64,000 nucleotides of DNA from contig JAQFVV010000143.1 in the NCBI GenBank assembly GCA_028023455.1, forward strand, positions 1,524,001 to 1,588,000, given 5' to 3'. This DNA comes from Epiperipatus broadwayi (taxonomy: Eukaryota > Onychophora > Udeonychophora > Euonychophora > Peripatidae). The notes below the pieces were generated by a model. That model made no database searches and was not told where the DNA came from. It was given only the letters and a program-made list of their open reading frames with translations. The position numbers were made by a program, and so were the translations under genes. Each line of letters begins with the position of its first letter. Within the stretch, counting starts at the first letter, position 1. Shown here one piece after another: positions 48,557-61,131 of this stretch.

Positions 48557-48747
48557 TAGAAATCAGTCAACACTTAGATAATCCCAATATAGAAAACAAT
48601 CAAATATGTCAAACTGTTGTCAAGGCAACCTCTGTTTAGCAGTAGAAGTGGAATCTCTCTATTTCTGAAAAGAGGTTGCCTTGACAACAGTTTGGAATTC
48701 TTGATTGTTATCTACATTGGAATTGTCTAAGTGTTGACTGATTTCTG
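48557..48747. mobile_element. Fold-back repeat, about 77-bp arms
   Basis: Arms AGAAATCAGTCAACACTTAG...GTTGTCAAGGCAACCTCT and AGAGGTTGCCTTGACAAC...CTAAGTGTTGACTGATTTCT are inverted. The inner 20 bp are perfect and the outer part is imperfect. A single-arm relative lies at 28069-28128. Confidence 0.75.
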
Positions 48748-49316
48748 ATGGTTGTATATATATATATGTCAGTATTAATAGTGTAAGTGCAAACTGTGAA
48801 TAGAGCAAAAGTTATGAGGAAGTATTCAAAATTAACTGGAATCGTTTTCTGCAAAGTAAGCATATTGTAATACATGCTTCTGCCACTAAATGCTTCTTGA
48901 GGGAATCTCCCTGCACTAGGCTGCCAACTATCATCATCAAGATAAGTCATGTTATGATGTAGTAAATATTTATATGTCTCACATATTTGTCAATTTTTGT
49001 AATAGCTAAAAAATTGGAACAACATAAAATACTGCCATCTGTTAGGAAAAATGGCAGGGGAAACAATTGCAGTACTTCAATCAGCTTACAAGAAAGCTGC
49101 TCTTTTATAAATGATTTAATGAAAGTATCAAATTTACCATATTACATGAAAGCATGACAAGTGAATCAAACATTAAAACAGAAGTGATTTTTGGATTCAT
49201 CAGAATTTATTAATAAAAAACAGGATTTAAAACTTATAAGTTCTGAAAAGTTGCATTATGAGGGAAAATGAAACATCCTGATTTTTAGCTTAATAGGGAA
49301 TCTAAGCTTTACATAA

Positions 49317-49688
49317 CATGATAATGCACCAATGTGCAAAGTCTTTGGTATGAAACAATTTTTAATTAAATTCAGTGTGACACAGCTTATCCATCAGCTA
49401 TATTTGCCTGATCTTACTCTATACAATTTTTTTTATTCTCTCAAAAAAAATTATGTCAATTTTTTTTTTTTTTGCAAACTTAGAAGTGATGAAGAAAAAA
49501 ATGATGCAAGAGTTAAAAGACATCATTTTTTGAGAATTTCCAGAGCATTTTGGAAAGCAAAAAATATGTTTAAATTAGTGTATTCCATTAAATGGACTGT
49601 ACTTTGAAAGGGATTAAATTTGTAACATCTGATAATAAATATGCCATTTTTTATTACAAAATTACTTATTTTTGGGTTCCACCTTGTA
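49317..49688 (+). pseudogene. mariner transposase C-terminus with right terminal repeat
   Basis: HDNAP (49317-49331) matches the mariner HDNAxxH block with the second catalytic Asp. VTQLIHQLYLPDLTLYNFFYSL matches the VTxLxHPPYSPDLAPxDFFLF block with the third catalytic Asp. The continuation has the usual lysine/arginine-rich C-terminus and a stop at 49605. ACTTATTTTTGGGTTCCACCTTGTA at 49664-49688 is a mariner-type terminal repeat next to a TA. A stop directly before HDNAP and poly-T expansion within the frame show decay. The 5' half and left terminus could not be placed. Confidence 0.75.
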
Positions 49689-49890
49689 TTATTCATTAAA
49701 CAGAGTATCATGTCTTTTTTAATATTATTTCTTATTTGGTATATACTAGTAACATGTATATCTCTAACAATTGTTTTCTAAGGTTAAATAAAAAAAATTT
49801 GACTCCTTCTTCATTTTCAAATTTTTCTGATATATATAATAAAATCAAGTTATATATCACATGACTTGTTTCAAGTTTATATTACAGATA

Positions 49891-50131
49891 TATAGTATAG
49901 GGAGTGTGCTAATAGCTTTAGAAGCTTTTTATCGATAAGTGCCATAAGAGAAAGCATTTAAAAATCTCTAACTAGAATTATCCCTATCGCCAAACTAATT
50001 TTGAGAGCAAACAGCTCAAAACTAGTTTAGGAATAGGGATAATTCTAGATACAGATTTTTAAGTGCTTTCTCTTGTGGCACTTATTGATAAAAAGTTTGT
50101 TAAAGCTATTAGCATGCTCCCTATATTACAT
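49891..50131. mobile_element. Fold-back element related to copy A
   Basis: Inverted arms run from TATAGTATAGGGAGTGTGCT to AGCATGCTCCCTATATTAC. The centre contains CTCAAAACTAGTTTAGGAAT followed by AGGGATAATTC. That is the part of the hammerhead-like core after stem II in copies A and B (GAAACTAGTTTGGGGATA), so the two arms meet inside the core. TATATTACANATATATA occurs on both sides and may be the target duplication. Confidence 0.65.
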
Positions 50132-50174
50132 ATATATATATATCCCAGTGTTTTCTATATTCATATATTATATA

Positions 50175-51840
50175 TTGTGACATGCACACTCATCATTTAT
50201 TATCTTTTTATAGCCTACAATTAATATCAATAAAAAAAAACAATTAGAAATCTTATTTTTAATAAATATATTTAAATTTTGGGTGAATGTAGAGTGAGTG
50301 AATGGTTTATTTATTAAAATTAAAAATAAAATATTTTTATGTCATGTCAAATAATAACAATGGACTTTAATAAGGTTGAAAGAAGAAACATTTTCATGCT
50401 TCATGAGATAATATTTAAAAGACTATATTATAGTTGTTACCAGGTAATGGGAAAGGCTCACACAAAAAAAAAAATTATATAGTTTCATTTTTATCAAAAA
50501 TTTTGCTTTATTTTACCTAATTTCATTAACAGTCTGTGGATTTGTGATAAAAAATTATAATGTACTGTGAGTAGAGATTATATAGGGGGGAAATAACATA
50601 AACTTTTCTAAGTTAATATCTGCATGAATAAAGAAAATAAGAATAAATGTTATGCTGACTGTCCAAAGCCATTGAACCATTGGATTTGCCATGGATCACA
50701 GTATTTATAAAAGGAATAGTTGGATATCTAATAATTACAGTGACTATTAAATCCTACATCTTTATTTGACATTGTGGGAATGTTAAAGAAGACACCATGG
50801 GGCAATGAACCATAATCGAAATGTTCAATGCGGAACTTGATAAAGAACGCTAATAAATAATTTTTTCCTAAAATTAACACACTGATAGATATCTATTCAA
50901 TTTTTTTTCTTTTAATAATTTAAATTATTAATGCACTTCATTCATTAATCACTACATATCTAATTAATCAAATAAATAAGACAAGTTAATCATTGACATA
51001 AACTTTAGAAAATCAATCAAAATTAAAATATAGCTAACATTTAACATTTACTTTAATTGTATAAAATGACTATTATAATGAAAGCCTTACTTGATTTAAA
51101 GAATGTGATATATTTAAAAAATTATAATAATATATAAAAAAAATTATATTGTATTAAAGATTATGTATTTAATCCTTTTGTGAACATGCATGCTAATAAT
51201 CTTTAGATATAGATCATATCTAGCAATTGCAATGTGGCAGGTATAGATTATAAGTACACAATAAATTACATTAGATTGCAATTGTTAAAAATTAAAGTTA
51301 TTTTTTTTTATCTTAATCAATTCAATGAATTGATATTTATATTAATAAACTTATATTTTATTTTTAATCTAGACATCATTTGATTTACTTATTACACAAA
51401 TTGCTTGATTACTAAAATATTTAGTCATATATTTCATATTATACACTTATTAGAGAATAAACCTTTTATTTCATCAAAACATCACATGAATACCATTTCA
51501 TATTCTTACACAGGCTGATAATAACAATAGCAAACTCTCCATACACTATTGCCACTTTCCTGTATCCATTGATTACAGAGGCTTGCATTTGGTGACAATA
51601 CTGTATGGAGAGTTTGCTATTATTATAAACCTTGTCTCTAGATGAAAACATTTATTAACACATATGGGTTCATTGGTGCCTTATAAATTCATTTATCTAT
51701 TGTAAGTTTAGATTATTATAAATCTATTTGTAGATCAGCTTATTCATCTGTCCATCAATTATATTGTTAGCTGCACCAAGCACAGATCATGATTCTTAAC
51801 ATTTTCACTTGCCCAAATATGTAGGGCACTTGAGAGAGAC
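50175..51840 (+). repeat. Left long repeat (LTR) of a degenerate retroelement
   Basis: It aligns with 54010-55545 in the same orientation, beginning TGTGACATGCACACTCATCATT against TGTGGCATGCTAATCATCATT, and ending near CTTGCCCAAATATGTAGGGCA. It is longer than the right copy because of an insertion near 50460 and fold-back copy E near 51480-51640. At 51880 TGGCTACCCAAAACTGTGAGG may be a decayed TGGCGCCC-type primer-binding site. The LTR reading rests on the paired repeats, the TG start and the gag-like sequence between them. Confidence 0.6.
51479..51640 (-). mobile_element. Fold-back copy E inside the left LTR
   Basis: The tail (CATCACATGAATACCATTTC, ATTCTTACACAGGCTG) is followed by two 36-bp arms (51519-51554 and 51591-51626), ATAGCAAACTCTCCATAC against GTATGGAGAGTTTGCTAT, around a centre with TATCCATTGATTACAGAGGC. 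It is absent from the right LTR, where AAAACATTTATT is uninterrupted (about 55338). It is a compact, nearly core-less member of the hammerhead-bearing family. No full target duplication: AAAACAT occurs at both sides. Confidence 0.7.
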
Positions 51841-52789
51841 TGATTTTTTTCATAATTATCCATTACATTTTTGGCTACCCAAAACTGTGAGGAATTTTTG
51901 GGTCAGGTAGCTGCCCAACAAGGGCTCAAGCATTTATCTATGATTTAAAATATTTGTGTATGTTAGTATTGGATTAAATTGATTAATGACTCAATAGATA
52001 ATAATTTTAATTTTGTCACTATACTTTGTTAAGGGTTTGAATGTAGAATAAATTGTTTTCTAAAAAGTAGGTGTGACCATACATGTACTAATAGGTAACA
52101 GAGCTACAAAATATTTTAGAAGGCAAAATACCAGATGATGATATCTGGGTTTGCCAGATAATAATGAAAGTGATGATTTATGCTTATGCCTTTGAAAGCA
52201 CCAAATATGTACATATGTTAGTAAGATGTTAAGAAAATGTGGGTTCATTATCAGTAAATGTTATTAAGGTTTCTTTATGAAGCAATTATAAGAAAATAGT
52301 AAAATCTATTTGAAGCCAACTTATTTTACTGATGTATTTACTTCCTGATTATTTGGAAAATGGATAGAAAACATTTATGCTCTTCATTTGAATTTATTGA
52401 TGATAACATAATGCAAAGTTATTTGAGCATAGTCATAAAATTTACACTATATTGCACATTATATAAGGTGAAGTTTTGAGAAAACATATATTAGTTTGGA
52501 ATAATGATATTGTGAATAGGTAAATTAATCACTCTTGAGAAATGATACTATTGTGGTACTTTATGTTCGGTGAGTATTTTGTATAAATTGAAATGTATAC
52601 GAGTAGAATTTTAATTAAGTTTTAGGAATCAACATACAAAGCATAATAGAGAGAAATAAGTTATTCATTTCATCTAGTCTAGGATATTGAATCAAAGAGG
52701 AAATTCATGTTTTTTCTTTCTAAAATAAAATAATCAGTATAAATATGAAATAAGCTATGAAGATGGAGAAATAATTAGATATGTTAGGA

Positions 52790-53530
52790 CAGGGAAGAGA
52801 AGTTAATGAAGCTTCTGTCACATCAAGAAATGATCAAAATGAATCTATAATGGCAATGTTGCAGAGCTTAGTGATTGAAATGAAACAAATGGAGAGATTT
52901 AAAGAATAAGTGTGAGCAGAGTCAGGAAATACTTAAACAAGAATTGAAATAAAGTCAAGAAGAGCTTAAGCTAGACATGAAACAAGGCTGGGAAATATTA
53001 GTAATGAAGATAGAAATGAATCAATATGAGTTAGAAAATAGTCTAAAGCAAGAGATCAAACGTGTGCATACAGAATTAGTTCATGAAATAAAAATGGGAC
53101 AAGAGCAAATATATAACTTGAAAGTTAAGTTTAATGAACTAGAGACCAAGATAGAAGAATCTCAAAATCAAATGCAAATCAAAATCAATAAGCTAGAAGA
53201 TAGCATAGGACAGACTGAACCCAGAAGATAGAAACTAAAACAGAAAAGTATAGATTAAAATGCCAGAGTAAGAGTAAAATCTTAGAAGCAAAGTTAAATG
53301 AATGTCAGCAAATTAATGGTAAAGAGATAGAAAAAGTACAGAATAATAAGAACAGGAAATCAAGCAATTAGAAACTCAGATGGAACAGAATTATTCAAAT
53401 TATGATATTAGCTTAGATGTGATGAAATTTAAAATAAATGACCAGATTTCTTTAAAAGGAAGTTCCACCACAAGCTTAGATAGCAATGACGAGTATGAAA
53501 TTTTATGTCTAGAAATAAAGCTGTTAAAAT
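52790..53530 (+). pseudogene. gag-like coiled-coil fragment of the LTR element
   Basis: Broken frames read EVNEASVTSRNDQNESIMAM, LQSLVIEMKQMERFKE-stop, then a continuous 84-codon stretch (52977-53231) rich in Glu, Lys, Gln and Leu with heptad-like spacing (for example LKVKFNELETKIEESQNQ), then further Lys/Glu-rich pieces. This resembles the N-terminal coiled coil of gag proteins in arthropod Ty3/gypsy-like elements. I find no zinc knuckle, protease, RT or integrase before the right LTR, so the element is an internally deleted, non-autonomous copy. It is dead by several stops. Confidence 0.5.
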
Positions 53531-54009
53531 CTAAATGACTTTATTATCATGAGATATGTAGTCATGAATATAGGTATCTTGACTGGGAACATAATAAAAT
53601 TTCTCAATCACCAGGTAAGGCCAGTGATATGTGTTGGATTTATGAGAATAGTAATTTGAAAAATATAGTTTATTGTAAGGCTACAATTAAAAATGAAAAT
53701 TGTTATGGGTATAATTTATAGTAATGACTATATTCATAATTTTGTTTGGTGCAAGGACTCTTATTCATTAGAAATAAAAAGATTAATTAGTCACAATTTA
53801 TGTAACCTATATAATGTTATAGATTTCTTTTACAAATATCTATTTAGGATGAAAAAAAAAACAAGGACATAAAATTGTACATAGTCATTAACTCCATTAT
53901 TGTGGTGATATAGTTTTAGTTAATCATAAGTTATTGATGGAAGGTTTAATTGAAAATGGTGACTTTATGATATTGTTTTGAATTGTTTTCTTTATTTTCA
54001 TTCAGATCA

Positions 54010-55545
54010 GGAATATGTGGCATGCTAATCATCATTTATTATCTTTCTATAGCCTACAGATAATATCAATAAAGAAAACAATTAGAAATCTTATGTTTAA
54101 TAAATATATTTAAATTTTGAGTGAATGCAGAGTGAAAGAATAGTTTATTTATTAAAATTAAAATATTTTGTGTCATATTGAATAATAACAATGGACTTTA
54201 TTAAAGTTGAAAGAAGGAAAATTTTCATGCTTCATGAGATAATATATTTTTAAGACTATGTTATTGTTGTTACCAGATAACAATCAAAAGTCTGTGGATT
54301 TGTGATAAAAATTATAATGTATTGTGAGTAGTGACTATATAGTGGAGAAAGGAACATAAAATTTCCTCAGTTAATATCTGCATGAATAAAGAAAATGGAT
54401 AACAATAAATGCTATGCTATTAGTCTGAAGTCATTGAACCATAGGATTTGCCATGGATCACAGTGTTTATAAAATGAATAGTTGGATATCATTTAATAAT
54501 TACAATGCCTTTTATTCCTACATCTTTATTTGACATCATGGTAATGTTAAAGAAGACACCAGGGGAAAATGAACTATAATCCAAACATTAAATGTTGAAC
54601 TTTATAACAAACACCAATAAATAAATCTTTCCTAAAATTATCTAATCAAATAACTTTTACGTATCTTTAATAATCAAAGCATTGATAGAACACACTAATA
54701 GATATCTATCCAATTGTGTTTTTTTTTTTATAATTTAAATTATTAATGCAGTCCATATATTAATCGTACATATCTAACCAATAAATCAAGTAAATAAAAC
54801 TTAAGTTGATCATTGATATAAGCTTTAGAAAATAAATCAAAATTAAAATATAGTCTTCATTTAACATTTAATTTAAATGTATAAAATGGCCATTACAATA
54901 AAAGCATTACTTGATTTAAAGAATATGAGATATTTAAAAATAATAATAATATAAGAAAAATTATATTGTGTGAAAGATTATGAATATGTTTAACCTTTTT
55001 GTGAGCATGCATTCTAATGATCTTTAGGCAATAAATTGTATCTAACAATTGTAATCTAGCATGGATAGATTATAAATATACAATAAATTATGTTAGATTG
55101 CAATTATTAAAAATTAAAGTTATGTTTTATTTATCTTAACCAATTCAATGAGTTGGTGTTTATCTTAATAAATTTATATTTTATTATTAATCTAAGCATC
55201 ATTTCATTTATCTATTACACAAATTATTTTATTACACAAATTATTAGATTATTAAAATATTTTGTCATATATTCCATACTATACACTTATTTAAAAATAA
55301 ACCTTTTATTTATTGAATTTTATTTTCTTTGCCAGACAAAACATTTATTAATACACATGGTTTCATTGGAGCCTTATAAATTCATGATGCTATTATAATA
55401 TAAGTTTAGGTTATTATAAATCTATTTGTGGACCAACTTATTCATCTGTCTACTAGTTATATTATTGGTTACCTCAAGTGAAATCATGATTCATTACATT
55501 TTGACTTATCCAAATCTGTGGGTCATTTCTGGGGACAGGAAGTTT
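54010..55545 (+). repeat. Right long repeat (LTR) of the same element
   Basis: Second copy of 50175-51840, diverged by many substitutions and indels, so the insertion is old. A 9-bp A-rich insertion and (ATTACACAAATTAT)2 at about 55215-55243 are local duplications. The 81-codon frame at 55153-55398 is accidental. Confidence 0.65.
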
Positions 55546-56920
55546 TAATCTTTTTTATTTTTATATTTCTATTTTATATTTTAAACTCATTCAAATTTTT
55601 ATTTTGTCATTGCATTAAAAATGTTTGTTTTATAGAATATTAAGCTTTTTAATTAAAGTTTAATATTACTATTTCATTATGAATACATACATAGGTGTAT
55701 TATTCTTGTTCTTTATGCTGGGTGGGTGTATTATTCTTTCAGAAAAAATCTCTGTCATAAAGCATTAAATATCTGACAATATACAATATTTTTTCTTCTT
55801 TATTATTATGTGGTGAATTCATATATTTTAGTTCTTGTATATAATATATACTTTTTTTTCACTTTATTGAAAAAAAAATTGCATGTTAAATATACAAAGA
55901 AAAATAGTTGAGTGACTATTTTAACGCTTACAATTAATTCATTTTTTATTTATTTACGTATTATTTTATTTTCTGTAATTAATCTTTTCATGCTCGTTGA
56001 TCAAACTGTATTGTTTACTAAGATCTCTTTATGTTGTTTCGTTATAATAATGTATTAATTATTTATAAATACCATTTCATTGTTATTGTTAAATAATTGC
56101 TATTGATTTCAATTTACTTACAAGAATTGTATAATTCATTCAAATTTTTATTTTAAATGTATAAATAATTAAAAATAGTTTTTCTTTAACGGTTTTACGC
56201 ATATAATAAAATATAGCACTATTTAGTACATACTAATATTGCTATACTAATCAAAATGAAGTGACATTTAAATTCATTTTATGAAAGTAAAAATATAAAA
56301 CAGTAAATGATAAATAATTAAATATTGGTACAAAATAGCTTTTAGGATTTTTCAGCACTCATATATAAAAAACAGTGAAATATTATTTACCAGGTTATTA
56401 CTATAAATGTTTATAATTTTTCATTTCTTGCTTTGCTCTCTAGCTAAATATCATCAGATATCACTTTACTGATCAATATTTGAATAGCTAACTAGGGCTG
56501 CTATTAAATAGTTGCTTCAAAGAAAAAACTTTTCTTAAACATATTAATATGCTAACTATTATGTCAAGAAGCCCATATACTGTAATTATACACACAAATT
56601 CTTCAAAATTTATTTAAATAAAATACCTGCACAGTTCCATATTTTTATAAAGACTTTGTTTAAAGAAAAAGGAGCCTCATGACAAATAGTATCATACATA
56701 AGCAATAATAAAACAATTTGTTTTTAAGTTAATTTTTAATATAAATTATCATTTAATGTTCGATTTTTATTTTAAAACAGTGATCGCAATATAAACAAGA
56801 TTTAGTAATGCGATACCGTCCTGAATAATTCAATAATATGATTTCTTTTAAGCCTCACTTCACCACTCTTTAAATATCTCAAACTTTTAGAACATCTTTA
56901 TGCCTATAGATACTATGTTT
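55546..56920. other. AT-rich intronic DNA, nothing recognised
   Basis: No transposon end, RNA gene or exon recognised. Confidence 0.45.
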
Positions 56921-56922
56921 GA

Positions 56923-58665
56923 CATGCACACATTAATTTTAGCTAACTGATATAAAACATTCGTGTAAAAAAATTCTGAATTGACTTAACTCATATAATA
57001 TATTTTTGTAAAGCAAGATTTCTCATCCAGGGTTTTGTGTAATTTTAGGATTTCATGTGAAGTCATTAGGAGTGCGGTGAAAGATTAGTTACTTGGTATA
57101 ATATGTGACTTTTTAACAACAAAATGACAGGTTGAACTAGAAATGAATCTTGGAAGATTTAGTTCTTGAATTTGCCTTTCAATCACTTATAAATCGCACA
57201 ATAAATTTTATAAACTTATGTAGGAAGACCTGTTTTGAGATCATTGTTTTTTTCTCTTCCTTTTTTCTTTCATCTATTTTTTTTTTTTTTTACAGTTTCC
57301 TTTAATATACATCTTTACTTTCCAGTCCAATTTCTTTTTATGTTTTTTTAAAAATAAGTATTCTTTTGTCACATCATTACTTTTAATATCATTAATCCAA
57401 GTAATCTTTTTATTTTTTTTCTAAAGTAAATCATATCTCAAAAATATCTAATTTCCTTCTCTTATTTTTCATATTTTGATAGAAGAACACTCCAAGTAAA
57501 GCAAGTTTCTTTTTTTAGTTTCAACCAGCAAAAATAATCTTAGTTATTACTATTAAAAGTTGATTACGCATAATAATTAGAATTACTATTTTAGTCATAG
57601 ATTCCATTATTAATTAATTCAGTTTTTAAATTTTTAAAAGCAATTAACTGTTCTACAAATCACTTCTTAATCAGCAGACCTACTTTTTTGGTATCATCTT
57701 TTGTAAATAAATATTAAAGAAAACAGTAAATAAATAACTTTTTATTTTACATCTCCAACTATTTATTTCTTTTCAAAAAATATAAAAGTAAACCATGGTA
57801 TGGATTAATGGTATAGAAATAAAACACTTCATCTGTAATGAAAATTGCACCATATTCCAATTGTATTTTTGTTTTTTCATTCAATACAACTGCACTCCTC
57901 TGGCAAATTAAAATTATGCTGTGACCTTTACTCCATAGATAATAACATTTGCAGACCCATTTATTGACCAATAGTTTAAAGTTACTAGATATCTAATAAT
58001 AACATATTGGTGATAGTTAAAATTATTAGTAATATATAAGATGGCTGACTGATGTCAAACCACATTTTTATTTCTCTGAAAGTCATACAAAAACATTTAT
58101 ACTATGAATATTGGCTATATTTCCTGATTATGATCAATTAGCAAACCATCCTTCTGATAGCTGACTTAAGAGTCTGTTATTGATAGTTTTATTTGTAGGT
58201 ATAATTAATATATCATCAGAGCACCATTTATTAAACACATGATTATGTAACTATAAATGTCTTAATTTTTTCCTGTTTACATTTCTAGCAGTAGCTTAGC
58301 TCTGATCAAGAAGACTGGTGGTAATGATCTGTAATATTAAATGAGTATAAGGAATGAGATAGATTTAATTAAGAATAGAAACAGTCAATATATTTATTCA
58401 ACAAAATAATAACAAAATTTATTAAATGACACAAATTTATAAATATCTCTGATTGTTACACTCATAACTGCCAAACTGCACTTCCCGAACTCTCGTGTTT
58501 CAGTAATTTGACATTTTTAACCACTACATATAGATTTGCTAATTCTGAGGGAGGATTTTGTTTAGTTAGAATACAATCAACAATCTCTAGAATAATTTTT
58601 AAATAATTTTACTGGGATAATATAAAAAGACAATTAAATTACTAAATTTGTTTGAATACAATAGA
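56923..58665. repeat. Uninterrupted copy of the 1.75-kb repeat
   Basis: It aligns continuously with 40003-40168 and then 44293-45890. The junction sequence GAAAGATTAGTTACTTGG at about 57080 shows the state without the 4.1-kb segment. No conserved frame runs through both copies. Confidence 0.8.
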
Positions 58666-59021
58666 AAAACGCATTAGATAACAAAACTATATACTATTCC
58701 TACATATAAGTACTGCTCCATATTATGAAACAAAAACAGTATGCATAGACAACTAACACTTTAAAAAATTGTTGTAATGAGGATTTTATTTCATAATTTG
58801 CAGTCTCTGATGAGGAGTTCATTTAAAAATAAAATCTGATTTCCAAGTGAAAATATTTGTTTACATGCAAACATATATGCCTTCCAAATTGGCCTGCAGG
58901 CAGTTTATCACTTTTTAATCTCAGAATGTATTACAATAGAACAAATTTCTTTATGCTATTTAATTATTATATTGTTAATGTTAAATTTCTCAAACCCCTT
59001 TTTTATTTGAGAATAAGTTCC

Positions 59022-59156
59022 AAAAACATTAGAAACTGTCTTGCATTGGTGGTCGAGAGGTCAGTGCAACTGCCTTGCTCTAGCAGGCAGTTGCCCAAGT
59101 TGCGGGTTCACATCCCAGCTGATGCTATGACACTTAAAAAAAAAACATTAGAAACT
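59022..59156 (+). mobile_element. Very short tRNA-like SINE with 16-bp target duplication
   Basis: The 103-bp insert (59038-59140) is flanked by AAAAACATTAGAAACT at 59022-59037 and 59141-59156. It contains TGGTGGTCGAGAGGTCAGTG (A-box-like), a strong hairpin ACTGCCTTGCTCTAGCAGGCAGT where an anticodon arm would be, and GCGGGTTCACATCCC (B box). It ends in a short A run. The long stem recalls class II tRNAs (Leu or Ser). Length and layout show a near-bare tRNA-like retroposon without a separate body. A functional tRNA gene is excluded by the abnormal anticodon region. The 105-codon frame across it is accidental. Confidence 0.75.
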
Positions 59157-59159
59157 ATA

Positions 59160-61125
59160 AACTTGCCCTTATGAACCAGTCACTTCAGATAGCCCAGACA
59201 TATTATATCTCAAATATCTTTGGAGAATTTCCCTATATATCTAAACAAATTTACTTTCAATAAATTAAGAGTAGCATTTTTCAAATAGCAAATATTATGT
59301 AGGTCACATATTAATGTATCTGACAAAATTATCTTAGACAATCATGTTATAAATTTGAAGTAGAAAATTTCAAAATCTTGACATAGTATTTTAAATTAAT
59401 TTTAAAGAATGAACATATCAATGTTTTATTCACACCAAAATTCTATGTCAAATGTATAAACTTTAAATCTCAAATCACTTTTTTAATTGTGGGCCAGCTT
59501 TTTCAAAAGCATTAAAAAATATAAACCTGTCCCTATGATATATTTTAACTAAACCAATCATATTAGATAGCAAAAGTATGTAATTACATCTCAAATATTC
59601 TTGCATATTTGCTCTATACATCTAAACAAATTTATCTATATTAAATTAAAATTATCATTTTTATAATGTGATTATTATAGTTTACTTTATCAATTGTATT
59701 AATATCTAAATTATATAATATTTGACATTTGAAAAATAATATTCTAATTTAATGGATATATTGTATTGTTTGTTATTTGCAAAAAAGCATCATATTCTTT
59801 GTTTCAAAATTTACTGATTCACTTACAGTTGAAAATATATGTTAAATAAAAAAAAAAAATAGTAAAAAATACAATTATAATTTTCTAAATGTTAATTTTT
59901 AATTCACATGGAAATTGTTTGTTCTTGATATCACAAAACATCACAAAAAAATAACTGTAAGTACTTTTACTCTATAAGCAAAAATCTGTTTAAAATTTAT
60001 CAATTTAAAAACACTTAAAATTTTTATTTTTTTTATTATCGTCAATATTTATCACAAAAAGAATGAAAAAAAAAGAATAAGTTTTTGTTTTTTTTCATTG
60101 ATATCTTAGTTTGTAAATATTTTTTAAATATTTATATATGCATTTATTATTTTTAAAATCTCTAAATATATGTGTATGTGTTAGAATATATATTATATAT
60201 TATTTTTTATTACTTTTGGTGATGTTTTAATATGTATACATATAACTTGATTGTGAAATGTTTTTCACATCTGTTACATGAAATGGTTCTTTCTTTTGCA
60301 ACTTGGACATGGCTGAATGCTCTTTCAATAAAGTTTAGCAGAACTATAGCTCTTGCTGATGAAGTCTGCTATTCTACTTAAACAGTGAAATTATTGTGCA
60401 TTATTCAAATTAAAAATTTACATATTTCATTGGTATATGTATATTAAATATTTACATATATATATATATATATTGTATACTATACACATAAAGCATTTAG
60501 TATTATTCACAGATTACAAATATTCATAGAGAAAGGAACTTATAACTAAATGGTACATTTATGCATCCGATGGGATAATTTAATTTAAAGTATTTTCACA
60601 ATAAAAGAATAATGTAACAGCATCATTAAAAATAGTTTTATTAATCTATTGATAAGTTTTATCTGTAAATAATTTATAAATTTCACAAATACTCACTATA
60701 TATTTAACAAATTTCAATTTTACAGTTGCATATTTAATTGCATTTTTAAAAAAAAAATTAATGCAATTTATCATATAATAGAGTTGCATTCTGTACTTAT
60801 AGATTGCATTATGTACAAACATGTCAACACTTAGGACTATTTAATAATATTAAAAGCATAAATTATTTAAATTTTAAGACTTATTGTTTACTCTTTAGTT
60901 GCTCTTTTTTTTTTTGAGAAGCACTGATTTCCTAATTTTTCATTTAGTTAAATTAATTTTATTCTTTATTACATTTTTAAAAATTTTGAATTATTTGTTA
61001 TGAATATATGTTTATAAATGAAAATTATTCTTAAAAATATCATTTCAACTTTTCAAATATAGAAAAAAAAAAGAAACTGAAATATATAATAAGATTTAAT
61101 AAAAAAATTTTTTTTATTATTAGAT
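59160..61125. other. AT-rich intronic DNA, nothing recognised
   Basis: Contains a (TA)n run at about 60458-60475 and several T or A runs. No gene or transposon recognised. Confidence 0.45.
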
Positions 61126-61131
61126 GATTAA

